From: an uncultured Tissierellia bacterium
Lineage (GTDB): Bacteria > Bacillota > Clostridia > Tissierellales > Peptoniphilaceae
DNA: 12,263 bases
Reading direction: 5' to 3'
Assembly: GCA_902489375.1 (NCBI GenBank)
Contig: CABTZP010000033.1
Coordinates: forward strand, 1-12,263
In this document: positions 1 through 7,525 of the stretch, one piece after another
Layout of the letters: each line of letters begins with the position of its first letter
Position numbering within the stretch: the stretch's first letter is position 1
The notes under the pieces: model-generated
The model's database searches: none
What the model was told of the DNA's origin: nothing
Seen by the model: the letters and a program-made list of their open reading frames with translations, nothing else
Program-made: the position numbers and the translations under genes

Positions 1-1108
1 TCGTAAAATCCCCCTGATTTTCAAGGAGATTGCGGGCGCCGACGGGGGAAATCAGCCCGTAAAGAATCACCGAAACCCCGCCGATGATCGCGGCCGGAAT
101 GGACCGGATAAAGCCGCTGAATATGGGAAAGAAGGAGAGGAGGATGGCCATGACCGCCGCGATTCTCATCACGAAAGGATCGTAAACCTTCGTTAAAACC
201 AAAACGCCGGTATTTTCGCCATAGGTGGTGTTGGCCGGACCGCCGAAAGCAGCCGCGAGGGAAGTTGCCAGGCCATCGCCCAAGAGGGTCCGCTGAAGAC
301 CGGGATCTTTGATGTAATTTTTCCCAACCGTTGCGCTAATGGCGGTCACATCGCCAATATGTTCCATCATCGTCGCCAGGGCAATGGGCATGATGGAGAT
401 GATGGCGGAAAGATCGAATTTCATAAACTGGGAAGGGTGCAGAGGCAGGCCAAAAACCTTCAGGCCCTGCATGGAGGAAAAATCAACTCGATGGAGGATC
501 AGGGCCGCTCCATAGGAAATCACAATGGAAAGGATGATGGGGATGATCTTTGCCATCCCTTTTCCCCAAATATTAAAGTAGATAATGACGATGATGGCAA
601 TGGCGGCCAGGAGCCAGTCGGTTGAGGCGTTGGAAATGGCGGAGGGCGCCAGGGTAAGGCCGATGGAAATGATGATCGGGCCGGTCACGACAGGGGGGAA
701 AAACTGCATGACCTTGGAGACCCCGAAGCCCTTAATCAGAGCGGCCAGGAGGACGTAAACCAGGCCGGCAAAAAAAACGCCTCCACAGGCATAGGGAAGC
801 ATCTGGAGATTAGGTTGTCCGTTGATCATGGGGGCAACGGCGGCATAGCCCCCTAAAAAAGCAAAAGAGGAACCTAAAAAAGCGGGGACTTTTCCCTTAG
901 TGATCAGGTGAAAAAGAAGGGTTCCTAGGCCGGCCATTAAAAGAGTTGTGGAAATATCCAGGCCGGTTAAAAGAGGAACTAAGACGGTCGCGCCGAACAT
1001 GGCGAAAAGGTGCTGCAAGCCCAATAAAAAACGGGTGGAATGCTTGAGGGTGTGAATGTCCCAGATCGGGGCATTGCCCAAGCTCTGTTTTTTCGATGAA
1101 GAATCCAT
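1..1108 (-). CDS. uraA: Uracil permease, NCS2/UraA family (3' end cut by window edge)
   Basis: This gene encodes an inner-membrane nucleobase transporter of the NCS2 (NAT) family, expected to import uracil by proton symport. About 369 residues are visible and the C-terminus lies outside the window. Multiple hydrophobic segments start near residue 28. Two family signatures are present: MMEHIGDV around residue 247, with Glu249, and GGPANTTYGENTGV around residue 290, with Glu298. Their 49-residue spacing matches the two substrate-binding glutamates of E. coli UraA (Glu241 and Glu290). The start ATG at 1108 is preceded by AAGGAGG about 5 nt upstream. The gene lies downstream of the lipoprotein gene on the same strand, but a terminator and a candidate promoter separate them. 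I see no match to the PyrR-binding consensus in the leader. The uracil call is firm over xanthine because of the YGEN motif. Confidence 0.93.
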   Translation of the reverse strand, partial: MDSSSKKQSLGNAPIWDIHTLKHSTRFLLGLQHLFAMFGATVLVPLLTGLDISTTLLMAGLGTLLFHLITKGKVPAFLGSSFAFLGGYAAVAPMINGQPNLQMLPYACGGVFFAGLVYVLLAALIKGFGVSKVMQFFPPVVTGPIIISIGLTLAPSAISNASTDWLLAAIAIIVIIYFNIWGKGMAKIIPIILSIVISYGAALILHRVDFSSMQGLKVFGLPLHPSQFMKFDLSAIISIMPIALATMMEHIGDVTAISATVGKNYIKDPGLQRTLLGDGLATSLAAAFGGPANTTYGENTGVLVLTKVYDPFVMRIAAVMAILLSFFPIFSGFIRSIPAAIIGGVSVILYGLISPVGARNLLENQGDFT

Positions 1109-1174
1109 AAAGCCTCCTTGTAATAAAAATCATGCTGAATCCTGAATCGTCTCGTTCAGCCCAAAATTCCACTT

Positions 1175-1183
1175 ATCATATCA
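1175..1183 (-). promoter_or_regulatory. Candidate extended -10 promoter for the uracil permease gene
   Basis: On the minus strand the sequence reads TGATATGAT, an extended -10 (TGnTATGAT), about 65 bp before the permease start. No good -35 is visible 17 bp upstream, which is tolerable for an extended -10. Downstream the leader contains GCTGAA and two copies of TTCAG that could form alternative small hairpins. The call is based only on motif match. Confidence 0.4.
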
Positions 1184-1216
1184 TAAAATGGCCGAAAAAG
1201 CCGGATAAAGGGCGGA

Positions 1217-1252
1217 TAAAAAAAAGAAAAGCCGAGTTTTCCCGGCTTTTCT
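1217..1252 (-). terminator. Rho-independent terminator after the lipoprotein gene
   Basis: A perfect 10-bp inverted repeat, AGAAAAGCCG and CGGCTTTTCT, with an 8-nt loop occupies 1225-1252. Reading the minus strand it is followed by a run of T residues (1217-1224 region), the classic layout. It lies 27 bp past the lipoprotein stop codon and upstream of the permease promoter. Confidence 0.85.
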
Positions 1253-1278
1253 TCTCTTCTTACTTGTCTTTTTTTTCA

Positions 1279-1923
1279 TTAGCCCTTCTGGTTATTGATG
1301 AGCCCTGCGTTGGATAAGGCTTTGATCAGCTCTGCTTTCGGATCAATAGAATTGAAGTCGAAATCAATGGCCATTGCTTTTCCATTTTCATCATAAAGGG
1401 CAAGGAAGGGAATTTCTTCAATATTATTTTCATCAATGAAGGCTTTATACATTTCCTGGTCGCCGGGTTCGTCACAATCCAGGTAAAACACATCCAGCTG
1501 ATTCTCCTGGGCGACGCCATGCAGCGAAGAAATCACCCTTCTGCAGTCAGGGCAGGTTGCCCGGCCGACATAGAGCAAAAAGGATTCGCCTTGTTTTGCC
1601 TTTTCCTTGATTTCCTCAACGCTTAATTTATGGAAATCTGCAACATAGGTTTTATATTCGGCAATCATCTTCTCTTCTTCTTCCTTCTTCTCGGCTTCTT
1701 TCTTTTCGGCTTCCTGGCTATCTTCGGCAGCGGCGCTTTCCTCTTTTTTTGATGAATCCTGAGCCTCTTCTTCTGAGACCTGGCTGACTGGCTGGCTGGC
1801 TGATTCTTCCGCATTCTTTTTTTCTGCTTCGTCATTGGACTTTCCGCAAGCGGTCAAAAACAGTGCTCCACAGATGAAAAACAAGGTGGCGATGACTTTC
1901 CAATTTCTTTTTTCTTTTTTCAT
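1279..1923 (-). CDS. Thioredoxin-fold lipoprotein (bacteriocin transport accessory/DUF6568-like)
   Basis: This is a 214-residue secreted, lipid-anchored protein with a thioredoxin-like domain. The N-terminus is a type II signal peptide with lipobox LTAC, so the mature protein starts at Cys26. Residues 27-88 are a low-complexity linker rich in Glu, Lys, Ser and Ala, probably spanning the wall. The domain from about 89 to 205 carries RATCPDCR with a CxxC active site at Cys124 and Cys127, followed by EEIPFLALY, which supplies the expected cis-proline. Proteins of this type act as extracytoplasmic thiol-disulfide factors. The sequence resembles the small thioredoxin-like family that includes bacteriocin transport accessory proteins, but no bacteriocin genes lie nearby, so the role is open. 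AGGAGGA sits 9 nt before the ATG. A strong terminator follows, so it is probably monocistronic. Confidence 0.85.
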   Translation of the reverse strand: MKKEKRNWKVIATLFFICGALFLTACGKSNDEAEKKNAEESASQPVSQVSEEEAQDSSKKEESAAAEDSQEAEKKEAEKKEEEEKMIAEYKTYVADFHKLSVEEIKEKAKQGESFLLYVGRATCPDCRRVISSLHGVAQENQLDVFYLDCDEPGDQEMYKAFIDENNIEEIPFLALYDENGKAMAIDFDFNSIDPKAELIKALSNAGLINNQKG

Positions 1924-2149
1924 GGGCCGGTGTCCTCCTTTTTGGGTTTTACTGGCTTTTTCGGCCTTTTGGGCTCTTGCGCGTTCCGTATCGTGCCTGG
2001 GTCTATTCTACACGATTTTTTCATTTCTTTCCTGTGAATTTGCCTGTGTGCTCACAATCGGGTTCAGGGGCGCTGACGCTGGATTTGCCTTCAAAAATGA
2101 TCGTAAAAAAAAAAGAAAATCAGGTAATAATAAGGTCCATTGTCCTGTC

Positions 2150-2178
2150 TGGATTTTTTTGATTTTTTCATTTATAAT
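2150..2178 (+). promoter_or_regulatory. Candidate promoter for the YitT-family gene
   Basis: TATAAT at 2173-2178 matches the -10 consensus. The -35 at the right spacing is TGGATT, a poor match. The predicted start near 2185 would place the GTGC-GAGA-GCAC hairpin at the very 5' end of a leader of about 255 nt. Confidence 0.4.
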
Positions 2179-2185
2179 ACAAACG

Positions 2186-2232
2186 GTGCGAGAGCACTGC
2201 TTGTGGGTGCTGCCTGATTGGCGGTAGTTTTT
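2186..2232 (+). promoter_or_regulatory. Possible attenuator in the YitT leader
   Basis: Three competing stems can be drawn. GTGC/GCAC (2186-2197) closes a GAGA tetraloop. AGCAC/GTGCT (2193-2211) uses the right arm of the first. GCTGCC/GGCGGT (2209-2225, two G-U pairs) is followed by five T residues at 2228-2232, so it resembles a weak intrinsic terminator. The second and third stems share bases and are mutually exclusive. This is a drawing by eye; no known riboswitch class is recognised. Confidence 0.25.
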
Positions 2233-2441
2233 ATCTGATTGTCTTTCTGTGATTGGGTTCCTTCGAAGTCTGATGTGATTTCGAGAATCATTAAACGGAT
2301 TGAAAAACAGAGTTCTTCCTACAAAGAATTTCAAACAATAGCATCAAACCCCATGATTGTAAAGCACGGAGATCCTCACGGCCAGCAATCTATTTTTTTG
2401 GTCTTTTTCCGGATCCCCGTCCACGAAAGAGAGGTGCGTGT

Positions 2442-3185
2442 ATGAAATTCTTATCTTCGAATGATCGTCTTTTTTCCTTATTTAAGCCCTTAAAAGCGTT
2501 GGGGGCTTCTCAGGCATTTAGGCCCTTGGCCGCCTTTGCGGACTGGATGGGCTTAAGCTTCCTGGACTTTTCGCTCATGACCTTGGGCAATGTAACCATG
2601 GCCTTTACGATTTTTAATATCCATGTTCCTGCAAAAATTACAGAAGGCGGCGTGCTTGGCGGCATTGTCCTTGTGAATAAGATCTTCGGCCTGGACCCAG
2701 CCTTCATCAATTTAATCATCAACTTTGTTCTTTATTTCCTGGGGATTTTTCTCCTGGAAAGGGGCTTTTTGAAAAAGGCCGTTTATTCAACCTTGATCTA
2801 TTCGCTGACCTGGAAAATCTGTGATTTTACCGGGCCGGTTCTGCCTTCTTTGGCGGGCTGGCCATTTTTGGCGGCGATGGTCGGAGGGCTTCTTCTGGGC
2901 GCGGGCTGCGGCCTTGTCGTTACCCGGGGCGGATCATCGGGCGGGGATGACTGTTTGGTGATGATTTTAGATCGATATACTCCCCTGACCCTTAGCACCG
3001 CCTATTTTCTTTGTGATGTCATCGTCCTTTTGCTTTCCTTTATGGTTTACCTGCCCGCCCAGAATCTTTTCTGCTCTCTTCTGACGACTCTGATTTCATC
3101 TTTTGTCGTTGGCCGCTTTGAAAATCCCCTGCCGAAAAAAGAAGGATCTGAGAAAAGAGCCAGAATTTATGGATCAGGCGCTTGA
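2442..3185 (+). CDS. YitT family integral membrane protein, lacking DUF2179
   Basis: The gene encodes a 247-residue membrane protein of the YitT (DUF161) family, whose function is not established. Hydrophobic segments lie around residues 40-60, 70-82, 88-105, 115-128, 138-160 and 180-200. Two family motifs are clear: PAKITEGGVLGG at residues 63-74 and RGGSSGGDD at residues 162-170. Most YitT proteins are near 280-300 residues and end in a soluble DUF2179 domain. Here the protein stops about 20 residues after the last membrane segment, with a basic tail, so that domain is missing. The ATG at 2442 is preceded by GAGAGGTG 6 nt upstream. The gene is convergent with the histidine kinase and stands alone. 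Confidence 0.85.
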   Translation: MKFLSSNDRLFSLFKPLKALGASQAFRPLAAFADWMGLSFLDFSLMTLGNVTMAFTIFNIHVPAKITEGGVLGGIVLVNKIFGLDPAFINLIINFVLYFLGIFLLERGFLKKAVYSTLIYSLTWKICDFTGPVLPSLAGWPFLAAMVGGLLLGAGCGLVVTRGGSSGGDDCLVMILDRYTPLTLSTAYFLCDVIVLLLSFMVYLPAQNLFCSLLTTLISSFVVGRFENPLPKKEGSEKRARIYGSGA

Positions 3186-3237
3186 TCAGAATTTCGAACG
3201 GTTGACGTAATATAAGGGTGGAAATCTGAAACTTGGC

Positions 3238-3267
3238 TTTTCCCACTTATGAAATTTAAGTGGAAAA
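3238..3267. repeat. Inverted repeat between convergent genes
   Basis: CCACTTA (3243-3249) and TAAGTGG (3257-3263) form a perfect 7-bp stem with a 7-nt loop. Flanking TTTT and AAAA extend it past one bulged C. It abuts the kinase stop codon and follows the YitT gene by about 50 bp, so it may end transcription from both sides. The usual unpaired T tract is absent, so termination is a guess. Confidence 0.45.
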
Positions 3268-5907
3268 TTAAGACTTTGATTTTGCCAAAGGAAGCGAGAC
3301 CTCGGCCTTGAAAAGGTCTCCGTCAATGCTAATCTTAAGCTTTCCGTTCATCCCCTGGGTAAAGGTTTCGGCAATAGAAAGGCCAAGGCCGGAACCTTCT
3401 TCCGTGCGGGCCTGATTTCCCCGGGAAAAACGGCGAAGAAGCTCTTCGACATCGACATTAAGAGGCTCGGAAGAAATGTTCTTCACGGTAAAGACGGCGT
3501 CTTCTCCTTCTGTTTTTAAATCAATATAAACCCGTGTTTGACCTTGGCTATATTTTTGCGCATTGACCAGGAGGTTCTCCAGAACCCGAGAGAGCTTTTC
3601 ACCGTCGGCGAGGATCAGTAAGGGAGTCTCCGAAAGATGGATCACCGGGATAAGGTCTTTCTTTTCCCAGCCTTCTTCCCGTTCGGCAAGGATTTGCCGG
3701 CAGGCTTCCCGAAAGTCAATTTCCTGTAAATCGTAGTCGATAACCCCGGAAGCGGCCTTAGAGGCCTCAATAAGGTCATTGATCAAAAGCTTCAAACGAG
3801 AGGATTTTTGATCCAAAACGTCCAAATATTCCCTAGCATGGCCATCATCGGGCAGAGGCTCATCCTTTAAAAGCTGAACGTAATTGATGATTGAGGTAAG
3901 AGGCGTTCTTAGGTCATGGGAAACGTTGGTGATCAGTTCTGTCTGGAGAAGCTGGGATTTGAGTTCATTTTGAATCGCGGCTTCCATGCCCTCATTGATC
4001 TGGTTTAAGGTCCGGGCGACTTCCTGATTCGCCCCGTGAAAATCTTCCGGATAGAGGTCCATATGAAAGTTTCCCCGGGCCAGCTCCTTCATTCGCTCAA
4101 GAAGGCGGTTAAATTCCGCATCCCTCCGGGCAGTCAGCCAGATTCCAGAAATGGCCCAGGCGATGAAGACAAGAACCATCATGGCCGGGCTCCCTGCCAT
4201 GGCCATAAAAAGGAAGATGCTCCCGCCAATGATGCCCCAGAGAAGGTAGGAAAAGAGGTTAAAGTGGCGGATTCCCCGTCCTTCGCGGAAATAACGATTT
4301 AGGGAACTGAAAAAGTGGGCAATCCAATGGCAGAGGGATCCCTGATAAAATCTTCCCTGCTTCCATTTCCGGACCATAGCGGAGAGCAGGTAGAGCCCCA
4401 GCAGTTCAAAGATCAGGCTGACGCCGGCGACAAGCACCATCCACTCCCCGGTGAAAAAGCTAAGGGGATTGCCGGGATGGGCGGCGGAAATGCCCAGACC
4501 AAAGACGGACCCCAAGAGGCCGACGAAAAACAGCAAATAAAACTCAATGGGGACGGCGCCCTCAAATTTCGCGAGCTTTGGCCGATCCTGTTTGCTGGTT
4601 CTTTTGAGGAAAATGCCTAGGGAAATCGCCCAGACAATGGCTGAAAGGAGGGTCAGTGCCAGGGCAGTCCACCAGGCCTTATAAAAGGTGGGATACTTCT
4701 GGTTCAAGGCGTGGGCATCGTCATATTCCGGTAGAGAAGTGTCGATTTGAAGGCGAAGGGTCCATCCGAGAGGAAGATACATCCCGGAACCGGAAAAACG
4801 CCTCGAATCGTTAGACTGGAAGGCTACGCTCAGTTCCCTGCTCTTTAGCCCCTCTCCGATTTGGTTGGAGACGTTCGAATAGATGATGGGCGCAGTCCAT
4901 GGCCGGGTCAGGTCTCTTTCTTTTTGGTTGGAATCAATCACCCTTTTCGGACTTTCCACGGTATAGAGAATATTCTTGCTAACGGCGGGGACTTCTCCCT
5001 GATTTCCCTGATAATCAGCGATTTTTCCTCGGATGAGGTTCTGTAAGGCGTCAGAGATCATCTGATAGGAGTTGACATTTTGCCCGGAGGCCGCAAGGAG
5101 ACTTTCTTGATAGAGGGGCTTGTATTTTTCCTCCACCAGCTGCAGGTGGGCTTTTTCTCTCCCGGCGACGAGCTTTTCCAAATCCGCGTTCGATTTTTGA
5201 ATCTGATCTGGAGTGATAAAATGAAGAGCCGGAGATTCTTCCCCCTCTTCCTGATCCAGCTCATCGCCCAGGGGATGAATATAAACCCAGGCCGAATTCA
5301 CCTTCAAGGATGACCCGGCCCAAGCTTCCAAATCCTTCTTTTTATAGAAGATGTCGGCCAGGCTTTCGAATTCCTGGGGATTTTCACTGTAATTATTTAT
5401 TTTTGATTTTAAAATGTAGGCGTCCTTCTTCTGCGCCTCAGGATTTCCCGCATCATCTATGAGGGCGGAGAGATAGGAAATTTCATCTTCGGTCTGCACC
5501 TGGTCATCCCCCAGCCCCAAAAGGACACAGATAGGGGCATCATCGGGGACCTTGGCCCAGAGCGCGGCCCGACTGGAAAAGACGACATGATGAGCAATGG
5601 TATTGGCCTGCTGGTCCAGGTAGCGGACGAGGCCAGCCGATGACCAGTAGGATTTCGAACCTTGGAAGGAAATCTCTGAGCGAAGGATAAGCAGGACAAA
5701 AAGAGAAAGCCCCAGGATCAAAGCGCTGATCAGCTGAAAAAAGAAAGGAAGCCGGTTGGTTTTTTTCCCCTGAAGACTTTTTTCTTCTGGGGATCCCGTT
5801 TCCGGCCCGAAGTTAGGGGCTGGATCCTTCTCCAGCGGGGGGCCTTCCTGGCTCTCCAGCGCCGGGCTATTTTTCAAGTTTTTTTCTTCATTGACTTTTG
5901 AGTCCAT
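3268..5907 (-). CDS. Multi-spanning sensor histidine kinase
   Basis: This 879-residue membrane kinase should autophosphorylate and pass phosphate to the adjacent response regulator. A charged, Pro/Glu-rich cytoplasmic N-terminus (1-52) leads to one membrane segment (about 53-75). A large, probably extracellular domain (about 76-409) follows. Five more segments lie near 411-435, 454-475, 486-508, 549-571 and 575-592. A HAMP-like linker leads to the HisKA motif NVSHDLRTPL with phospho-accepting His664. The ATPase domain has the N box ENLLVNAQKYS (777-787) and GSGLGLS (from about 838). I chose ATG 5907 because AGGAGG lies 7 nt upstream and it overlaps the regulator stop by 20 nt. Upstream in-frame codons (to 6117) merely read through the regulator gene in another frame. 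The ligand is unknown. Confidence 0.92.
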   Translation of the reverse strand: MDSKVNEEKNLKNSPALESQEGPPLEKDPAPNFGPETGSPEEKSLQGKKTNRLPFFFQLISALILGLSLFVLLILRSEISFQGSKSYWSSAGLVRYLDQQANTIAHHVVFSSRAALWAKVPDDAPICVLLGLGDDQVQTEDEISYLSALIDDAGNPEAQKKDAYILKSKINNYSENPQEFESLADIFYKKKDLEAWAGSSLKVNSAWVYIHPLGDELDQEEGEESPALHFITPDQIQKSNADLEKLVAGREKAHLQLVEEKYKPLYQESLLAASGQNVNSYQMISDALQNLIRGKIADYQGNQGEVPAVSKNILYTVESPKRVIDSNQKERDLTRPWTAPIIYSNVSNQIGEGLKSRELSVAFQSNDSRRFSGSGMYLPLGWTLRLQIDTSLPEYDDAHALNQKYPTFYKAWWTALALTLLSAIVWAISLGIFLKRTSKQDRPKLAKFEGAVPIEFYLLFFVGLLGSVFGLGISAAHPGNPLSFFTGEWMVLVAGVSLIFELLGLYLLSAMVRKWKQGRFYQGSLCHWIAHFFSSLNRYFREGRGIRHFNLFSYLLWGIIGGSIFLFMAMAGSPAMMVLVFIAWAISGIWLTARRDAEFNRLLERMKELARGNFHMDLYPEDFHGANQEVARTLNQINEGMEAAIQNELKSQLLQTELITNVSHDLRTPLTSIINYVQLLKDEPLPDDGHAREYLDVLDQKSSRLKLLINDLIEASKAASGVIDYDLQEIDFREACRQILAEREEGWEKKDLIPVIHLSETPLLILADGEKLSRVLENLLVNAQKYSQGQTRVYIDLKTEGEDAVFTVKNISSEPLNVDVEELLRRFSRGNQARTEEGSGLGLSIAETFTQGMNGKLKISIDGDLFKAEVSLPLAKSKS

Positions 5908-6619
5908 GGGGAGCCTCCTGCACTTCAAATTTATAGCCTTGTCCCCAAACCACCTTGATGTATTGGGGATTTTCCGGGTCAATCTCAATTTTCTCGCGAA
6001 TATGGCGGATATGGACGGCAACGGTCGAGACAGACCCAACCGAAGCTTCTCGCCAGACTTTTTCGTAAATTTCCTCACTGGAGTAGACATTTCCGGGTCT
6101 TTGCATGAGCATGACAAGGATCCGAAATTCCGTCGGGGTCAGCGGAACGGGTCGGCCATCGACTTCGACCTGATGGAGGGAGAGATTGGCCTGGAGATTT
6201 CCCTGACGAAGGAGATTGCCTTCGTCAGAGGCCGGATCGTAATTATGAAACTGGGTATAACGGCGAATCTGACTTCCAACCCTGGCGACCAGCTCGTTGG
6301 CATCAAAGGGCTTGGTGATATAGTCATCGGCCCCTTCTTCCAAACCGGCGATCTTATCTTTGGTCTCTCCTTTGGCGGAAACGAGGATGATTGGGACGGC
6401 CTTTTGCCGGCGAATTTTCTCCATGGCCTCCATCCCATCCAGGAGGGGCATCATAATGTCTAAAAGAATGCAGTGAATGGACTGTTTTTCAAGGACCTCG
6501 AGAGCCTGCTTTCCGTTGTAGGCTTCGTATACCTCATAGCCCGCCCGCTCTAAGTAGATGCGAATGGCTCGTACGATTTGTATGTCATCGTCGCAGACCA
6601 AAATATGGTATTTGTTCAT
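5888..6619 (-). CDS. OmpR/PhoB-family response regulator
   Basis: This 243-residue cytoplasmic transcription factor is the partner of the kinase immediately downstream, whose start overlaps its end. The receiver domain (1-120) has the acidic cluster DDD at 10-12, phospho-acceptor Asp54 in LLDIMMP, Ser81 in the position of the conserved Thr/Ser, and Lys103 in DDYITKPF. The winged-helix domain (about 145-237) has LTPTEFRIL, the recognition-helix stretch VSTVAVHIRHIREKI and the closing WGQGYKF. The layout (regulator first, then kinase) and sequence resemble the VanR-like group, but no resistance genes are nearby. GGAGGAGG lies about 5 nt before the ATG at 6619. An inverted repeat at 6803-6819 near the candidate promoter may be its own binding site. 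Confidence 0.95.
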   Translation of the reverse strand: MNKYHILVCDDDIQIVRAIRIYLERAGYEVYEAYNGKQALEVLEKQSIHCILLDIMMPLLDGMEAMEKIRRQKAVPIILVSAKGETKDKIAGLEEGADDYITKPFDANELVARVGSQIRRYTQFHNYDPASDEGNLLRQGNLQANLSLHQVEVDGRPVPLTPTEFRILVMLMQRPGNVYSSEEIYEKVWREASVGSVSTVAVHIRHIREKIEIDPENPQYIKVVWGQGYKFEVQEAPHGLKSQ

Positions 6620-6735
6620 AGGGCCTCCTCCCCTTTTCTCCCTGATCGGCGAAATATTTCTGATCGCTGAAAAATCCCCTTATCGCCGGAACGTTTAAAA
6701 CCGTTAGCTCTTGCCGAAACGAAGGAATTTTTATC

Positions 6736-6749
6736 GCCATGGCCATGGC
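6736..6749. repeat. Perfect 14-bp palindrome GCCATGGCCATGGC
   Basis: The site reads the same on both strands. It sits 10-20 bp downstream of the candidate -10 for the response-regulator operon, where a repressor would block transcription. No binding protein can be named. Nested NcoI-like CCATGG repeats may make this partly a composition effect. Confidence 0.4.
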
Positions 6750-6765
6750 TAATTTCTTTATTTTC

Positions 6766-6819
6766 ATTATAGGGGAGGAAAGTAGGGATTTTTCTGGCTA
6801 TTCTTAATAAATCATTAAG
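6766..6819 (-). promoter_or_regulatory. Candidate promoter and operator of the two-component operon
   Basis: Minus-strand TATAAT occupies 6766-6771, giving a leader of about 140 nt. No good -35 is present at 16-18 bp, which fits an activator-dependent promoter. The inverted repeat CTTAAT-5 nt-ATTAAG (6803-6819) lies roughly 35-50 bp upstream of the -10, a typical place for an OmpR-type activator. Autoregulation is inferred. Confidence 0.4.
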
Positions 6820-7024
6820 TTGAAAGAAGGGAAAGAGAGGACCATGACCATGAGCGGGTTGGGCCTGAAACGGGCTAGGGCTGAGCAGGCAGCTGGAGGC
6901 CGCCTGGGTTAAGAGCGCCTTGGCAATGACAGCGGCGCCCGAGCGCCATCTTTTACCGACCCCTCGAATTTGATCGAGGGAAAAACGCAGTAATGGCAGG
7001 GAAGACGGCATTAAACTCTTCACC

Positions 7025-7477
7025 CTATCTTCGCAAATGATCGGTATCTAAAAATAGGGTGAAGGGGCCTTGATTCATCAATTCTACATCCATATTGGCT
7101 CCAAAGCTTCCATGGGCAAGGTTCGGGAGGTCTTTTCTCGCCCGGTCGAGAAATTTTTCATAGAGTTCTTCCCCTTTTTCCGGGGAGGCAGCGCTGAGAA
7201 AATTCGGACGATTTCCTTTTCTACAATCAGCAAAGAGCGTGAACTGGGAAATAATCAAGGCGTTTCCTCCGACCTGACTTAAACTGAGATTCGTTTTTCC
7301 CTGCTCATCGGGCAGAATGCGAAGCTTAAAGATCTTGGACCAAAGCTTTTCGACCTCTTCTTCGCTGTCTTCCTGACCCACCCCCAAAAAAATCAAATAT
7401 CCTTTTCCAATTTCACCGATCACTTCCTGATCTACCCTTACTTTAGCCTGACGAACACACTGAATGACTGCGCGCAT
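7025..7477 (-). CDS. dtd: D-aminoacyl-tRNA deacylase
   Basis: The gene encodes a 150-residue cytoplasmic enzyme that hydrolyses D-amino acids wrongly attached to tRNA. Length and sequence are typical of bacterial DTD. The N-terminus MRAVIQCVRQAKVRV matches the family. The two active-site motifs are SQFT at 77-80, with Thr80, and NQGPFT at 135-140, with the Gly-cisPro pair at 137-138 that excludes L-amino acids. GGGAGG precedes the ATG at 7477 by about 6 nt. In many Firmicutes dtd follows relA; here it is divergent from a metal-resistance operon, so it is probably transcribed from its own promoter at 7502-7510. Confidence 0.96.
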   Translation of the reverse strand: MRAVIQCVRQAKVRVDQEVIGEIGKGYLIFLGVGQEDSEEEVEKLWSKIFKLRILPDEQGKTNLSLSQVGGNALIISQFTLFADCRKGNRPNFLSAASPEKGEELYEKFLDRARKDLPNLAHGSFGANMDVELMNQGPFTLFLDTDHLRR

Positions 7478-7501
7478 ACGTTCCTCCCTTTGTTTTTTTT
7501 G

Positions 7502-7510
7502 ATTATATCA
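7502..7510 (-). promoter_or_regulatory. Extended -10 promoter of dtd
   Basis: On the minus strand the sequence TGATATAAT is a full extended -10, 25 bp upstream of the dtd start. The -35 region overlaps that of the divergent arsR-type promoter and is weak. The two promoters are back to back. Confidence 0.6.
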
Positions 7511-7525
7511 TGTTCAAAAATTTCA

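Larger units (their letters stand above)
1924..2441. other. Divergent 518-bp spacer between lipoprotein and YitT genes
   Basis: No convincing gene is visible here. Minus-strand TAGAAT at 2005-2010 is a weak -10 candidate for the lipoprotein gene. A plus-strand TATAAT at 2173-2178 begins a candidate leader for the YitT gene. A plus-strand open frame from TTG at 2239 to TGA at 2445 (68 codons) overlaps the YitT start as ATGA, but it has no ribosome site and no recognisable similarity. I treat it as unproven. Confidence 0.5.
6620..7024. other. 405-bp spacer upstream of the two-component genes
   Basis: No convincing gene is seen. A minus-strand open frame starting GTG at 7023, one base after the dtd stop, runs 135 codons into the regulator start, but it lacks a ribosome site and resembles no known protein. 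The spacer holds a candidate promoter (6766-6771), an inverted repeat (6803-6819), a 14-bp palindrome (6736-6749), three imperfect repeats (6642-6697), a hairpin CCCTCGA/TCGAGGG (6961-6980) and GGCGC/GCGCC (near 6930-6950). No T tract follows these stems, so no terminator for dtd is evident. Confidence 0.5.

Noticed and set aside
2008..2334. 108-codon minus-strand frame in the lipoprotein-YitT spacer
   Set aside because: No ribosome site, no recognisable family, and it runs through the candidate YitT promoter.
5908..6117. Seventy extra N-terminal codons on the histidine kinase
   Set aside because: They are an open frame inside the response regulator gene. The ATG at 5907 has a proper ribosome site and the usual overlap geometry.
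6616..7023. 135-codon minus-strand gene between dtd and the response regulator
   Set aside because: GTG start without ribosome site, no family resemblance, and it overlaps the promoter, palindromes and start of the regulator gene.
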